A DNA stretch of 64,000 nucleotides from Vibrio mexicanus (GCF_001012815.1 NZ_JYJP01000109.1:124001-188000), one strand, 5' to 3'; positions 47,327 to 57,809 are shown, numbered from the stretch's first letter. The notes: generated by a model not told the origin, from the letters alone. Program-made: numbers and translations.

Positions 47327-48904
47327 TTACCTCAATTTATATAGCGCATTGGCGATGTAGCCATCCAAAACTTGCACCTCATCCGGTGTGGTGAATAGGC
47401 CAAGTTTGGTACGTCGCCATAGGAGGTCATCACTGCAAGTGACAAACTCATGTTTAAGCAGATAGTCGACTTCACATTGATACAAAATGAAAGCAGGGTC
47501 ATCGCAACGGTTAAAGGCTTGACCAAGTTGATCGAGATCCATGGCGTCATCAAGAATGGAAAGCGTATCGAGACCAAACTGAGTGACATAGCGATGGATC
47601 AGTGAGCTCGGTAGCCACGGATACTGCCTGTGAATACTGTGGGTGAGCTGCTCTGAACTGCTCGTGAAGTCACCACCGGGTAAAGCACTGCTGGCGGTCC
47701 ATGCTGGAGTCATGTTCGGAAATAGCGGCTCCAACTTGTTTAATGCGGCTTCTGCGAGTTTGCGATAGGTGGTGATCTTGCCGCCAAACACGGACAAGAC
47801 TGCAGGTTCACCGTTGGCTTGCATTTCTAGCGTGTAGTCGCGGGTAATGGCTTGCGGTGAGTTTGATTCATCATCACCTTCCTTATCACTCAGGGGACGA
47901 ACCCCACTGAATGACCAAACCACGTCATCCGCTGAAATCGGGCTCACAAAGTGTTGGTTAACGACATCGACCAAGTAGTCGATCTCCTTCTCGGAAATCT
48001 TTGCCTCAGCCGCATCGCCTTGATGCTCCACATCGGTCGTTCCAATCAAAGAGAAATGCTCTAGGTAAGGAATCACAAACACAATACGGTTGTCTTTGTT
48101 TTGAAGAATGTACGATTGAGGCTCATCGTGAATTTTAGGTACCACGATGTGTGAGCCTTTGATTAAACGCACATTTCTTGGAGAGGTGAGCGCTAAGTTC
48201 TCGTCGAAGACTTTCTTAACCCAAGGGCCAGCGGCATTCACGAGTACCTTGGCGGTTTGAGTATAGGCTTGCTCTGTGATGGTGTTACGAATGGTGACCT
48301 GCCAATGATCGTGATGCCAAGTGGCCTTTTCGACTCGGCAGTAGTTGTGAACATTAGCCCCATTACGCTCAGCATCTCGGATGTTGAGAACCACAAGGCG
48401 AGCATCGTCCACCCAGCAATCGGAGTACTCGAAACCTTGCTTAAATTCAGGATGAAGCAACTTAGATTTAGCCAAATTGACGCAGCTCGTCGAAGGCAAC
48501 TGACTGCGTCTGGCAAGGTTGTCGTATAAAAATAGGCCGCTTCGCACTAGCCAAGTAGGTCGCAATGATGAGCGATGTGGCAAACGAAAACGCATCGGCC
48601 ATGCAATATGCGGCGCTTTCTTTAAAAGGACTTCTCGTTCTGCCAGAGCTTCGGAAACTAAACGGAACTCATAATGCTCAAGGTAGCGTAAACCACCATG
48701 GATGAGTTTAGAGCTCGCCGATGAGGTGGCACTGGCAAAGTCATTCGCTTCAAACAAACTCACGGATAATCCACGCCCCGCGGCGTCTGCAGCAATTCCC
48801 GCACCATTGATACCACCACCAATGATGAGAAGATCAACCCTATCATTTTCTTCTGAATGATGACTTGGTGTCGATGGGTTTACTGCTGTTGAAGGCTCAT
48901 TCAT
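47327..48904 (-). CDS. glpD: Aerobic glycerol-3-phosphate dehydrogenase
   Basis: This FAD enzyme, bound to the inner membrane, oxidises glycerol-3-phosphate to DHAP and passes electrons to quinone. The N-terminal dinucleotide motif is DLLIIGGGINGAGIAADAAGRG, followed by SKLIHGGLRYLEHYEF and, later, VFGGKITTYRKLAE. It has 525 residues, with a Ser/His-rich N-terminal extension of about 20 residues. It lies 32 bases downstream of glpK and is co-transcribed with it. No glpF or glpR lies in the window. Confidence 0.96.
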   Translation of the reverse strand: MNEPSTAVNPSTPSHHSEENDRVDLLIIGGGINGAGIAADAAGRGLSVSLFEANDFASATSSASSKLIHGGLRYLEHYEFRLVSEALAEREVLLKKAPHIAWPMRFRLPHRSSLRPTWLVRSGLFLYDNLARRSQLPSTSCVNLAKSKLLHPEFKQGFEYSDCWVDDARLVVLNIRDAERNGANVHNYCRVEKATWHHDHWQVTIRNTITEQAYTQTAKVLVNAAGPWVKKVFDENLALTSPRNVRLIKGSHIVVPKIHDEPQSYILQNKDNRIVFVIPYLEHFSLIGTTDVEHQGDAAEAKISEKEIDYLVDVVNQHFVSPISADDVVWSFSGVRPLSDKEGDDESNSPQAITRDYTLEMQANGEPAVLSVFGGKITTYRKLAEAALNKLEPLFPNMTPAWTASSALPGGDFTSSSEQLTHSIHRQYPWLPSSLIHRYVTQFGLDTLSILDDAMDLDQLGQAFNRCDDPAFILYQCEVDYLLKHEFVTCSDDLLWRRTKLGLFTTPDEVQVLDGYIANALYKLR

Positions 48905-48936
48905 TTCTAAACTTTCGTCCTTGTTAGGTATCGCTA

Positions 48937-50478
48937 TTACTCAACGTCGTCATCGCGCATGTCTGCCCAGGATTGCACGCATTTAACGGCCCTTTGCCAA
49001 CCTTTATAGCGGCGTTGACGCTTGTTTTCATCTTCATGAGGTTCGAACGCGGTTTCAATTTCAGCGCGATCTTTTACCTCATCAATGCTATCCCAGAAGC
49101 CTACCGCAAGCCCTGCTAGGTAGCCAGCACCAAGCGCAGTGACTTCGGTGACCTTAGGTCTTAATACGTCAGTATTGAGGACATCGGATTGAAATTGCAT
49201 TAAAAAGTTGTTGGCGACAGCACCACCATCCACTCGGAGCGCAGAGAGTGTGATGCCAGAATCCGCCTGCATGGCATCGAGTACATCTCGTGTTTGGTAG
49301 GCAATGCTCTCAAGGGTAGCTCGCACAATATGGTTGTTGTTTGAGCCTCGACTCAGACCAACAATCGTTCCGCGTGCGTAGGCATCCCAATAAGGCGCTC
49401 CAAGCCCGGCAAATGCGGGTACAACATACACACCATTGGAAGAATCTACTTGGGTCGCCATTCTTTCCGAATCTTTAGCATCAGTGAGCAGTTTTAGTTC
49501 ATCGCGAAGCCATTGAATAGAAGCGCCAGCCATAAATACAGCACCTTCTAAAGCATAAGCCGGTTTACCTTGTGCGTTACAAGCTAGGGTGGTGAGAAGG
49601 CCGTGTTTTGAGGTCACTTTCTCTTTGCCCGTATTCATCAACAGGAAACAGCCTGTGCCATAGGTATTTTTGGCTTGTCCGGCATCCACACACATTTGGC
49701 CGAAAAGAGCCGCTTGCTGATCGCCTGCAATGCCCGCGATGGGAATCTGCGTGCCTGAAATGTTGGTGTACCCGTAGATATGAGATGAGGGCTGAACACT
49801 TGGCATCATGGATTTTGGAATATCGAACGCTTTTAATAGATGGTTATCCCATTCTAATCCATCGATGTTAAACAGCATGGTACGCGAGGCATTGGTGTAG
49901 TCGGTGACGTGGACTTGCCCTTGCGTCATCTTCCAGAGTAGCCATGTGTCTACGGTGCCAAAGAGTAACTTGTCTTGGCTCGCGAGCTCTCTTGCGCCTT
50001 CGACGTTATCAAGAATCCACTTAACCTTGCTGGCCGAGAAGTAAGGGTCGAGTAGCAGGCCGGTGTTTTCTTTAACATAGTCTTCGAAAGCATGGTCTTC
50101 GAAAACATAGCTTTCCAGCTCTTGTTCCTTATATTTTTCACACATGTCAGCTGTGCGTCGGCATTGCCAAACAATAGCATTGTAGATTGGCTTACCTGTT
50201 TCTTTATTCCAAACCAAAGTCGTTTCTCTTTGGTTTGTGATACCGATGGCCGCCACTTGCTCGGGTTTCACATTCGATTTGTTCAGCACTTCGGTCAACG
50301 TTGAGCTTTGGCTTGCCCATATTTCTAGAGGGTCGTGCTCAACCCAACCTGCTTTTGGGTAGATTTGGCGAAACTCTCGTTGGCTGACACCAACAATATC
50401 TGCATTGTGATCAAGAATGACTGCGCGAGAACTGGTGGTGCCTTGATCTAGGGCGACGATGTACTGTTTTTCGGACAT
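48937..50478 (-). CDS. glpK: Glycerol kinase with small internal insertion
   Basis: GlpK phosphorylates glycerol to glycerol-3-phosphate. FGGY kinase signatures are ALDQGTTSSRAVILD at the N-terminus, NQRETTLVWN, GLLLDPYFSASKVKWIL and the Gly-rich VDGGAVANNFLMQFQSD. The 513-residue length is slightly long. About ten residues near residue 125 (KYKEQELESYVFEDHAFEDY) exceed the family pattern, and the DNA there carries an approximate 15-bp tandem repeat (TTCGAAGAC twice). It is upstream of glpD in the same operon. Confidence 0.95.
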   Translation of the reverse strand: MSEKQYIVALDQGTTSSRAVILDHNADIVGVSQREFRQIYPKAGWVEHDPLEIWASQSSTLTEVLNKSNVKPEQVAAIGITNQRETTLVWNKETGKPIYNAIVWQCRRTADMCEKYKEQELESYVFEDHAFEDYVKENTGLLLDPYFSASKVKWILDNVEGARELASQDKLLFGTVDTWLLWKMTQGQVHVTDYTNASRTMLFNIDGLEWDNHLLKAFDIPKSMMPSVQPSSHIYGYTNISGTQIPIAGIAGDQQAALFGQMCVDAGQAKNTYGTGCFLLMNTGKEKVTSKHGLLTTLACNAQGKPAYALEGAVFMAGASIQWLRDELKLLTDAKDSERMATQVDSSNGVYVVPAFAGLGAPYWDAYARGTIVGLSRGSNNNHIVRATLESIAYQTRDVLDAMQADSGITLSALRVDGGAVANNFLMQFQSDVLNTDVLRPKVTEVTALGAGYLAGLAVGFWDSIDEVKDRAEIETAFEPHEDENKRQRRYKGWQRAVKCVQSWADMRDDDVE

Positions 50479-50520
50479 GCTAAGCTATTCGAATTGTTTT
50501 TATAAGTGTAGCGAAAGTAA

Positions 50521-50787
50521 TATACCCAAGTGACTTCAAGATGCAGGATTCAGAGCAGTATCACGGGTTCAAGGTCAAGGCAAATGACGCAGCGGAATAA
50601 CGGGTTCTTTCCAAGTCATTTAACGTAGAGATTGAATCCGTGATACGCTCCCGAAGGGCGAGTTTGCCTAGCTCGCAAACTTTGTTAACGATTCTCAATA
50701 TAGAACCACTAGATTGTCGACTCGTTGCCGCGTTTGCAAACTAGGCAATTCTCGCTGAACCACGCATCTCGAAGTTACTTGGGTATA
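50521..50787. mobile_element. MITE-like Vibrio repeat element, 267 bp
   Basis: Terminal inverted repeats of 24 bases match at 22 positions: TATACCCAAGTGACTTCAAG at the left and CGAAGTTACTTGGGTATA at the right. Nested internal repeats (GTATCACGGGTTCAA with TTGAATCCGTGATAC) would fold the whole element into a long branched hairpin. No coding capacity. A shorter relative lies at 14903-14977. It sits in the gap between glpK and dapD and probably spread with the help of a transposase not present here. Confidence 0.75.
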
Positions 50788-50839
50788 GGACAAATCCGAG
50801 AGCGGAATAGAGTTTGTAGTATGGGAGTTCTACGGATAC

Positions 50840-50866
50840 AAAAACAGCCTCAAGAAGAGGCTGTTT
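50840..50866 (-). terminator. Terminator of dapD
   Basis: AAACAGCCTC pairs with GAGGCTGTTT around AAGAA, located just past the dapD stop on the minus strand. Confidence 0.85.
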
Positions 50867-50892
50867 GTTAGTCACTGAATCTGCGTACCAGA

Positions 50893-51924
50893 TTAGTTGT
50901 TGCTGTGTAGCTCAGAGTTAAGTTCTACAGCAGATTTGTTCGCTAGACATTCGATTTGACCAGTCACAGAGTTGCGACGGAATAGAAGGTCAGAAACGCC
51001 AGCTAGGTCACGTGCTTTTACAACTTCAACTTCTTGGCCAGAAGAATCCAGCATACGTACTTTAGAACCTGCTGTTACGTATAGGCCAGACTCAACAGTA
51101 CAACGATCGCCTAGTGGGAAACCAAGACCTGCGTTTGCACCCAGTAGAGAGTTCTCACCGATAGAAACGACAACCGTACCGCCACCAGACAGTGTGCCCA
51201 TGATAGAAGCACCGCCACCGATGTCTGAACCGTTACCCACAACAACGCCTGCAGAGATACGACCTTCAACCATGCTTACGCCAGTTGTACCCGCATTGAA
51301 GTTGATGAAGCCTTCGTGCATAACTGTTGTGCCTTCGCCAACGTGTGCACCAAGACGAACACGTGAAGTGTCAGCAATACGAACGCCAGCTGGAACCACG
51401 TAGTCCACCATTTTAGGGAACTTGTCGACACAATCGACGGATAGCGCACGGCCAGCTAGACGAGCTTCGATTTGGCGGTCTGCCAGTTCAGGAAGATCGA
51501 TAGGGCCTTCGTTAGTCCATGCGATGTTGTGTAGTAGACCGAAGATGCCGTCCAGAACCGTACCGTGTGGTTGTACTAGGCGGTTAGAGATAAGTTGTAG
51601 CTTAAGGAAACCTTCAGCAACAGACGCTGGTTTCTCGTCAGTCGCTAGAACAACAAGAACAAGTGGTTGCGCAGACTCAGCAGCTTTTGCTGCAAATGAT
51701 GCGTTTGCTGCATCACCGTTTGCTTCAAATGCGCCAGCAAGTTCTGCGCTTTGTTTAGCGGTGATTTCGATAGCTTGGTTGCCTTGCTCGTAGCCGCTTA
51801 CTGCTTTAAGCGCACCAACAAGTTCATCACTTGGGTTTAGAACTGGATTAGGGAAAAATGCTTCGATGATTTTTCCGTCACGGTTTTTGGTTGCCGTACC
51901 AAAGGCTAGAGCAAAAGAAGCCAT
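50893..51924 (-). CDS. dapD: Tetrahydrodipicolinate N-succinyltransferase (long DapD type)
   Basis: DapD makes N-succinyl-2-amino-6-ketopimelate in lysine and diaminopimelate synthesis. The C-terminal half is a left-handed beta-helix of hexapeptide repeats (VRIADTSRVRLGAHVGEGTT, GRISAGVVVGNGSDIGGGAS, ISIGENSLLGANAGLGFPLG). The N-terminal domain (residues 1-150) belongs to the longer 343-residue form found in Vibrio and Pseudomonas, not the 274-residue E. coli form. A folded leader precedes it (see the 51925-52289 entry). Codon use is strongly biased, so it is probably well expressed. Confidence 0.95.
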   Translation of the reverse strand: MASFALAFGTATKNRDGKIIEAFFPNPVLNPSDELVGALKAVSGYEQGNQAIEITAKQSAELAGAFEANGDAANASFAAKAAESAQPLVLVVLATDEKPASVAEGFLKLQLISNRLVQPHGTVLDGIFGLLHNIAWTNEGPIDLPELADRQIEARLAGRALSVDCVDKFPKMVDYVVPAGVRIADTSRVRLGAHVGEGTTVMHEGFINFNAGTTGVSMVEGRISAGVVVGNGSDIGGGASIMGTLSGGGTVVVSIGENSLLGANAGLGFPLGDRCTVESGLYVTAGSKVRMLDSSGQEVEVVKARDLAGVSDLLFRRNSVTGQIECLANKSAVELNSELHSNN

Positions 51925-52289
51925 ATTAAATCTCCATCTATAATTTAAGGAGCAACTTACAACTGACAGGGGAACCTATCAGTAGTTGCTAAATCTTGTT
52001 GATAGTCATCATAAAGAGACGCCTTACGACTTTAAAGGGCGATTCACGATAAAGTCTGTAAACTGATATGTTTTGTCTCTTTAGGGATATGTTTGTCTAT
52101 TAAGAAAAAGACAAACAAAAAGCCCGAAGATAACTTCGGGCTTTTTGATTAGGACTTTACTTTTTTACTGATTGGCGTGCGCTTTGCGCTATAGCTTATG
52201 CTTTATGTTCTCTTCTTTGAGAGAGTCCAACCATATCACCCGTTTGAGCGGCGGGTGTTTCCTCGGTGTGTCGAGGAGAGAAAACCTAA
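51925..52289 (-). promoter_or_regulatory. dapD leader hairpin and gap to the peroxiredoxin gene
   Basis: Between dapD and the peroxiredoxin stop. Read on the minus strand the dapD leader contains a long stem at 51951-51990: AGCAACT/AGTTGCT outside CTGATAGG/CCTGTCAG, with a UUCC loop, about 33 bases upstream of ATG. It could be a regulatory stem; the lysine riboswitch core is not present. The remaining bases hold the terminator listed separately and no gene. Confidence 0.4.
52117..52146 (-). terminator. Terminator of the peroxiredoxin gene
   Basis: The perfect 13-bp stem AAAAAGCCCGAAG/CTTCGGGCTTTTT, with an ATAA loop, lies about 145 bases past the peroxiredoxin stop on the minus strand. Confidence 0.85.
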
Positions 52290-52898
52290 TTACTTGCTTA
52301 GGTCGTCTGCGTGCTCAGATAGGAACGCTGCAACACCTTTTGGAGATGCGTCCATACCTGCTTTACCTTCTTCCCACTGTGCTGGACAAACTTCACCGTT
52401 CTTCTGGTGGAAGTTTAGAGCGTCAACCATGCGAAGCATTTCGTCGATGTTACGGCCTAGTGGTAGGTCGTTAACTACTTGGTGACGTACAACACCTTCT
52501 TCGTCGATTAGGAAAGAACCACGGAAAGCAACGCCAGCTTCTGGGTGCTCAACGTCGTATGCTTGACAGATTTCGTGTTTAACGTCAGCAACTAGAGGGT
52601 ACTTAACTTGACCGATACCGCCGTCTTCAACAGCAGTGTTACGCCATGCGTTGTGAGAGAATTGAGAATCGATTGAGATACCGATTACTTCAGCGCCTTT
52701 AGCTTGGAAATCAGCTAGACGGTTGTCGAATGCGATTAGCTCAGATGGGCAAACAAAAGTGAAGTCTAGTGGGTAGAAGAATACAACTGCTTTTTTACCT
52801 TTAGTAAACTCAGCAAAGTTGAAGTTATCTACGATTTCACCGTTACCTAGAACTGCTGCAGCTGTAAAGTCAGGGGCTTGACGACCTACTAGTACCAT
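52290..52898 (-). CDS. prx2: Typical 2-Cys peroxiredoxin (AhpC/Prx2-like)
   Basis: A 202-residue thiol peroxidase that reduces hydrogen peroxide and alkyl peroxides. The peroxidatic cysteine is in FYPLDFTFVCPSEL, and the resolving cysteine in NGEVCPAQW near the C-terminus. The start is MVLVGRQAPDFT with GGAGA upstream; the in-frame ATG at 52976 is not needed. It is divergent from an OxyR-type gene. The same pair, prx2-oxyR2, is described in Vibrio vulnificus, which I use for the name. Heavy codon bias indicates abundance. Confidence 0.88.
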   Translation of the reverse strand: MVLVGRQAPDFTAAAVLGNGEIVDNFNFAEFTKGKKAVVFFYPLDFTFVCPSELIAFDNRLADFQAKGAEVIGISIDSQFSHNAWRNTAVEDGGIGQVKYPLVADVKHEICQAYDVEHPEAGVAFRGSFLIDEEGVVRHQVVNDLPLGRNIDEMLRMVDALNFHQKNGEVCPAQWEEGKAGMDASPKGVAAFLSEHADDLSK

Positions 52899-53085
52899 TT
52901 TGGAATCTCCTAAAAAATTAAATGTCCAAACATCTTTGTTTGGGCTTTCGTTTCTACGGGACAAACTATAGAACAAAAGTTACTATAGAAAAAAGCGAAT
53001 TAAATAGATTAAGTTAATCGAAAAAAGCGATAACCTTGCGTCCATTGGACTGTTCAATAATACGACATACATTGATTACAAAATT

Positions 53086-53991
53086 ATGAATAAATGGCCT
53101 AGTCTTAAACAGTTACATTACCTCGTCACTTTGCATGAAACTCGCCACTTTAGTGATGCCGCTGAGCGTTGCTTTGTTAGTCAGTCTACCTTGAGTAAAG
53201 GTATTCAAAACCTCGAAGAGCTGATTGGTTGCCCTCTTTATGAGAAGAAAGATAAGAAAAGTCCTTTAGTCTTTACCCACTCAGGAGAGATGGTTGTTCA
53301 GCAGGGTCGAGAACTGCTGGCAAAAGGCCAAGATTTGGTCGAGTTGGGCGCATTGTGTCAAGGCCAAGTGATGCAGGGCCAGTTGAAAATCGGTTGTATT
53401 CCGACGATTGCGCCTTTCTTATTGTGTGATCTAGTACAAGAGGTGAATGCAAGATATCCAAGCTTAACGTTACTGCTAAGGGAAGACACAACCAGCAATT
53501 TGCTCACAGCGCTACGTCATGGCGATCTTGATGTGTTAATTCTGGCTCTGCCTGTCGAAATCGACGGCATGCAGAGTAAAGTGGTTGGTCAAGATCCATT
53601 TAGGATGGTGATCAGCAGAAATCAAGCCGATGGGATCCCGGTTCCTATCAAATATGATGACTTGCCTAACGAGTCAGTTTTCTTACTGGAAAAAGAGCAC
53701 TGTTTAACCGAACACGCCGTTTCAGCCTGTAAGCTGACAGACAAAGAGAAGATTAACCCGTTTAGTGCAACCAGTTTGCACACGCTAGTTCAAATGGTGG
53801 CAAACGGATTAGGCACGACTTTTATTCCCCAAATGGCCATTGAACACGGGTTACTTGAAAATCAAAACCTCGTCGTGATTGACCCTCCTGGTCAACAAGC
53901 GCATCGCGATATTGGTTTAGTTTGGCGCCCGAGTTCATCTCGTACGGAAACGTTTGAGCAGTTGGCTGAAGTTGTATCTGAACTTCTTTAG
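53086..53991 (+). CDS. oxyR2: OxyR2-type hydrogen peroxide-sensing LysR regulator
   Basis: This LysR regulator of 301 residues has winged HTH residues HFSDAAERCFVSQSTLSKGIQNLEE. The redox pair is C206 and C215 in EHCLTEHAVSAC, eight residues apart as in OxyR. Residue 204 is Glu. In V. vulnificus OxyR2 the residue pair E204 and C206 makes the protein hypersensitive to peroxide (established), unlike canonical OxyR1 with Gly. The TSLHTLVQMVANGLGTTFIP dimer segment is also conserved. It is divergent from prx2, which it should control. Confidence 0.88.
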   Translation: MNKWPSLKQLHYLVTLHETRHFSDAAERCFVSQSTLSKGIQNLEELIGCPLYEKKDKKSPLVFTHSGEMVVQQGRELLAKGQDLVELGALCQGQVMQGQLKIGCIPTIAPFLLCDLVQEVNARYPSLTLLLREDTTSNLLTALRHGDLDVLILALPVEIDGMQSKVVGQDPFRMVISRNQADGIPVPIKYDDLPNESVFLLEKEHCLTEHAVSACKLTDKEKINPFSATSLHTLVQMVANGLGTTFIPQMAIEHGLLENQNLVVIDPPGQQAHRDIGLVWRPSSSRTETFEQLAEVVSELL

Positions 53992-54001
53992 TCTCTTAAA
54001 A

Positions 54002-54032
54002 AAAGCCTATAGATACCCAGTTTATAGGCTTT
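54002..54032 (+). terminator. Terminator after oxyR2
   Basis: AAAGCCTATA pairs with TATAGGCTTT around a ten-base loop, just after the stop. The T run is short. The remaining AT-rich bases up to the next gene (54033-54292) show nothing clear. Confidence 0.65.
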
Positions 54033-54292
54033 AGAAGTTTATAAAATACCAGTGCATTAAAAGGTATTTATAAATCTATTTCCTTTTTTTGTTATTTATA
54101 AAATATATCTTTCTTGTCTTACTTTTAAAATTAACGTAACTCGTTGGAATTTAAGTAAAGTAACTGCTTTCGCTTGGTATTGAACTAATATCAAAATTAA
54201 ACATATTTTTTATTCATTAATATCATTTTGGTGCTAGTTATTTAAATTGCTTGCGCAAGCGAGTATAGGTCATTGGCTAAAAGGAAATAATA

Positions 54293-57200
54293 ATGAATAT
54301 CAAACGTATAGCGATAAAAATATCCGCTGCGCTATTTGTTGTATCGGCATATGCTGGTGTTGATATAACAGGCGCACAAGCAAATGAAGAGATTTATCCT
54401 GATAATATACACTCTGCAGTAAATAGCGGAGATATATCAGGGGTAGATAATGAATCTGACATTGTTAATTTTATTCTTGATGATATATATCAAAGTCTAA
54501 GTGATTTGGATTCGTTGAGAATTGAGCTGTTTAACTTAGACAGTGATGGGGGGTAAAAAATGATGGAACGAGTCTATCCAGTGTCACTTGGTATCCAACC
54601 CATGATGCTAACTTAATGCGCGCAACATATGGTAAGAACTTTCCGATGTTACAAGCAAATGCAGCATTTCGGGATGGCAGTTTTAAGAGTTCAGATATTG
54701 CGGTAGCGGGCGTGAAAGGGGCGCAAAAGTATCTGTTTTTATCTTCTAGCCCACAGAACTCAGAGCGACGAGGTTACGAAATTAATGAGGAGTTTTGGCA
54801 GTTTTATACCAACGCTATCTATTGGTTAACCGAAAAAACTGCCTCAGATATTTCAGCTGATGGTTTAAATATTGTTGTTGCTCAACATGATGAAAATAGT
54901 TATTTCTATAAAGATGGTCGCTATGTAAGGGATTGGCTAGTTAATAGATTTGGTGAGGGGGTTACACTCAATACAGAATATAATAGCTGTGACGGCGCTT
55001 TACTGGAGTCATGCTTGAACTCATCGATTGATTTATTAGTATTATCTAATTATGTGTCTGATGGAGAAGAAGCTGAATTTGTTATTGATCAGGTTAATAG
55101 AGCAAATGATTTAAATATTCCCATTTTGTTCACTCATTATGGTAGAAACCTAAATGCCATCTCAAAATCTTTGTATTCAATGTATTCAATTACTTCCTTG
55201 GGAAGTAACTATTGGCCACGTTCAGGCGTTGATAATATTGATAGCTCTCAATATGTAGGTTTGTTACCTGAATCAGTGCAGTCGGTAGAAACTCTAATTT
55301 CTCACCTAAAAAACGACAGCTTTCCTTTTTCGATATCCGATTGTAAAGATGGCTGTGATAATGAGTGGTATCACTCTGAATTTAAGGATGGAGCATCGCA
55401 AGTTAAAAGTATTGCTGATGGGTACGATAAACAGTCAAGCAACATTTTCTCTACTGACGCCCCTGATTATCAAAAAGCGCTAATTCTACTTGCGGATTGG
55501 TATCGCCAGTCTATTCAGTATCCAATGAGTTACGACACAACGGATACCAAGCGTTTTCTATCGGCTTACTACGCCGATCACGTAATTCATTCTGCTCGTC
55601 TTATTAACCCTGTTCAGTCCGATTTAGGTAATTTTAGCCGTACTGACTTTTCGCACGTTATACCAGACACCAAAGGTGTAGAGCTTGTGAATCGTGGCGG
55701 CTTTCGATCAACAGGGGCGTATGCTCTACCTGGACAAACAGTAGCGATTACCCGTAATGATCCTTTCCATCAGGTTGAGACCAAAATTTTCATCAATACC
55801 ATGCGCTCGGGCTCTACTAAGGAATTTGCACAGAATGGTTATAAGCGCCCTAAGTACCTGCGCTCCACATCAGTACCGATTGGCGTTGGGGAAACGATCT
55901 ATTTAACTCACCCCTACGGAGGCCCGATTCAAGTTGAGTTCGCTGGTGAGAAAGATCTACCTGTAGCCCTTTTGTTTTCTAATGTGGGGGAGCATCCTCA
56001 TTATCCGGGCTTTGGCGATGGTGCGAGTTTTGAATCTGCTCTGTATGCGAGTGAATACGATTGGGCAGAGATTGTTACCGAGAGTTTTGAAATCCATTCC
56101 ACAGCCATGAAAATGGGGATGACCTTAGCTAACCCTAACTTTCCTTCTGTTGAAGCGGTCGCTCAAGGAGCAGAAACTTATACTCATAACTATCCGCACG
56201 TTTTAGCTGGTTATCAAGGAGACGGTATTGATACGGTTGCTGAGATTGTTGACTGGGCTGCAGCCAATGATCTGGATGTTGTCACATTAAAAGGTGTTAA
56301 GCACATGAACGCGGACCAAGCGACTTGTGGTTCGGGCTGTTCGGGGAATCCGTATGATGCGAACTGGCACTATAATCCAGTAGGTCATGGTGACATTCAT
56401 GAGCTTGGTCATGGACTTGAGAAATCTCGCTTGCGCTTTGACGGTTATACGGGGCACTCATCAACCAACTTTTACTCTTACTACAGTAAATCGCAGTTCT
56501 TTGCTCAAACAGGCGCAGATCCAGGTTGCCAAGACCTAAACAATCAGAGCTTTTTCGAACACCTTCAAGCGGCTTATCAGCAACCTGATCCTTCTCAATA
56601 TATGGCTGACTTAGGCTTGGGTAGTAATTGGCGAAGTGGCCCTGCCTTATATATTCAAATGATGATGTTATCGCAGCAGCTAGGTACCTTGGATGACGGT
56701 TGGAATCTCTATCCGCGTCTGCACATACTGCTTCGTGAGTTTGGTACGGCAGCAAAAAATGATGAGGCATGGGAAGCGAAGAAGTATCAACTGGGATTTG
56801 ATCATTTCACCCGTGATGAGGCGAAAGCATTAAGTCGTGATGATTGGCTAGCGATTGCGATAGCTAAGGCGAGTTCACTTAACTTCAATGATTACCTCAC
56901 CATGTGGGGCAGAACGGTGAACACCGAAGCTGTAAATCAAGTTGCGTCATTCGGTTATCCAGCAGCACCCACTGATCGCTATTTCCGATTTGAAGGTGAT
57001 GAATACTGCCGAAATTTTGATTGGGACACAGTAGCGCTAGATGGCGAATCACGTTGGGATGGAATCGATATTGATGGCGAGCTACTGAGTTTATATAAAC
57101 CGACGAGTTCAAATGGGGATGATGGTAGCCGAGTCTCAGCCCATGTCACGGATGGCCGAACGGATACTATTTGGCATGGTTTAAAAGGGTTGGAGAGCAA

Positions 57201-57795
57201 CTGGGTAGAAGTGGATTTGGAGAAAGCGTACTCACTTAATCAGGTGTTAATTACTGATCGTAACTACAGCCACACCGATAATATTGATACGTCAGTATTG
57301 AGCTTATTTGATGCAAACCGCAATCTAGTTTGGCAATCTGAACCTCTATTTTGGGAGACGCCAGGTGGATCAGTACTGACAGTTAATCGTGACATACATG
57401 GCTTGGACGCTAAACCCGTACGCTTTATTCGATTAACAAAGACTGGTGGGCACGTTAATGTTGCTCAAATTGAGGCTTATGGCAAAGATGCTTTGCTTCC
57501 TCATGAAGGGTACAACGGTACGTTAGTTTTAGCTGGGGAAAAGAAAACGTTTCAAGATGCAGAAGCCTACTGTCAAAACTATGGTTATCAGCTGCCTACT
57601 TCAGATGAAATTGGAGTATGGCGTAATATGTACAGCGATGAAGAGCACGCTGCGTACGGCATTCCAAACGATTGGTTCTGGACAAGCACACCACTATCCG
57701 ATGGCAAAGTACCATTTAGAAGCTTCTATACCTCTTCTGGTGGTCGAGCAAGTACGACGAGTAAATATCATGTCGCTTGCATAGTACAACCGTAG
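54293..57795 (+). CDS. Secreted M60-type (ImpA-like) metalloprotease (frame broken near N-terminus)
   Basis: A large secreted zinc protease, 1167 residues when restored. A signal peptide (MNIKRIAIKISAALFVVSAY) leads to an N-terminal ImpA-type domain. One G is lost from the run 54548-54553; restored it reads SDGGVKNDGTSLSSVTWYPT. The catalytic HEXXH is HELGH (56398-56412), followed by GLE. An F5/8-type discoidin domain follows (ESNWVEVDLEKAYSLNQVLI), then a C-terminal lectin-like module (AEAYCQNYGYQLPT with WFWTSTPL). M60 enzymes often cut mucin-like glycoproteins. The 5' part is AT-rich, suggesting transfer. Confidence 0.85.
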
Positions 57796-57809
57796 CTAAG
57801 TTAGGATCG

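Noticed and set aside
52899..53085. Classical OxyR site between prx2 and oxyR2 (CTATAG repeats near 52966-52986)
   Set aside because: The ATAG and CTAT elements are not spaced at 7-base intervals as the consensus requires; a diverged site may exist but cannot be shown by eye.
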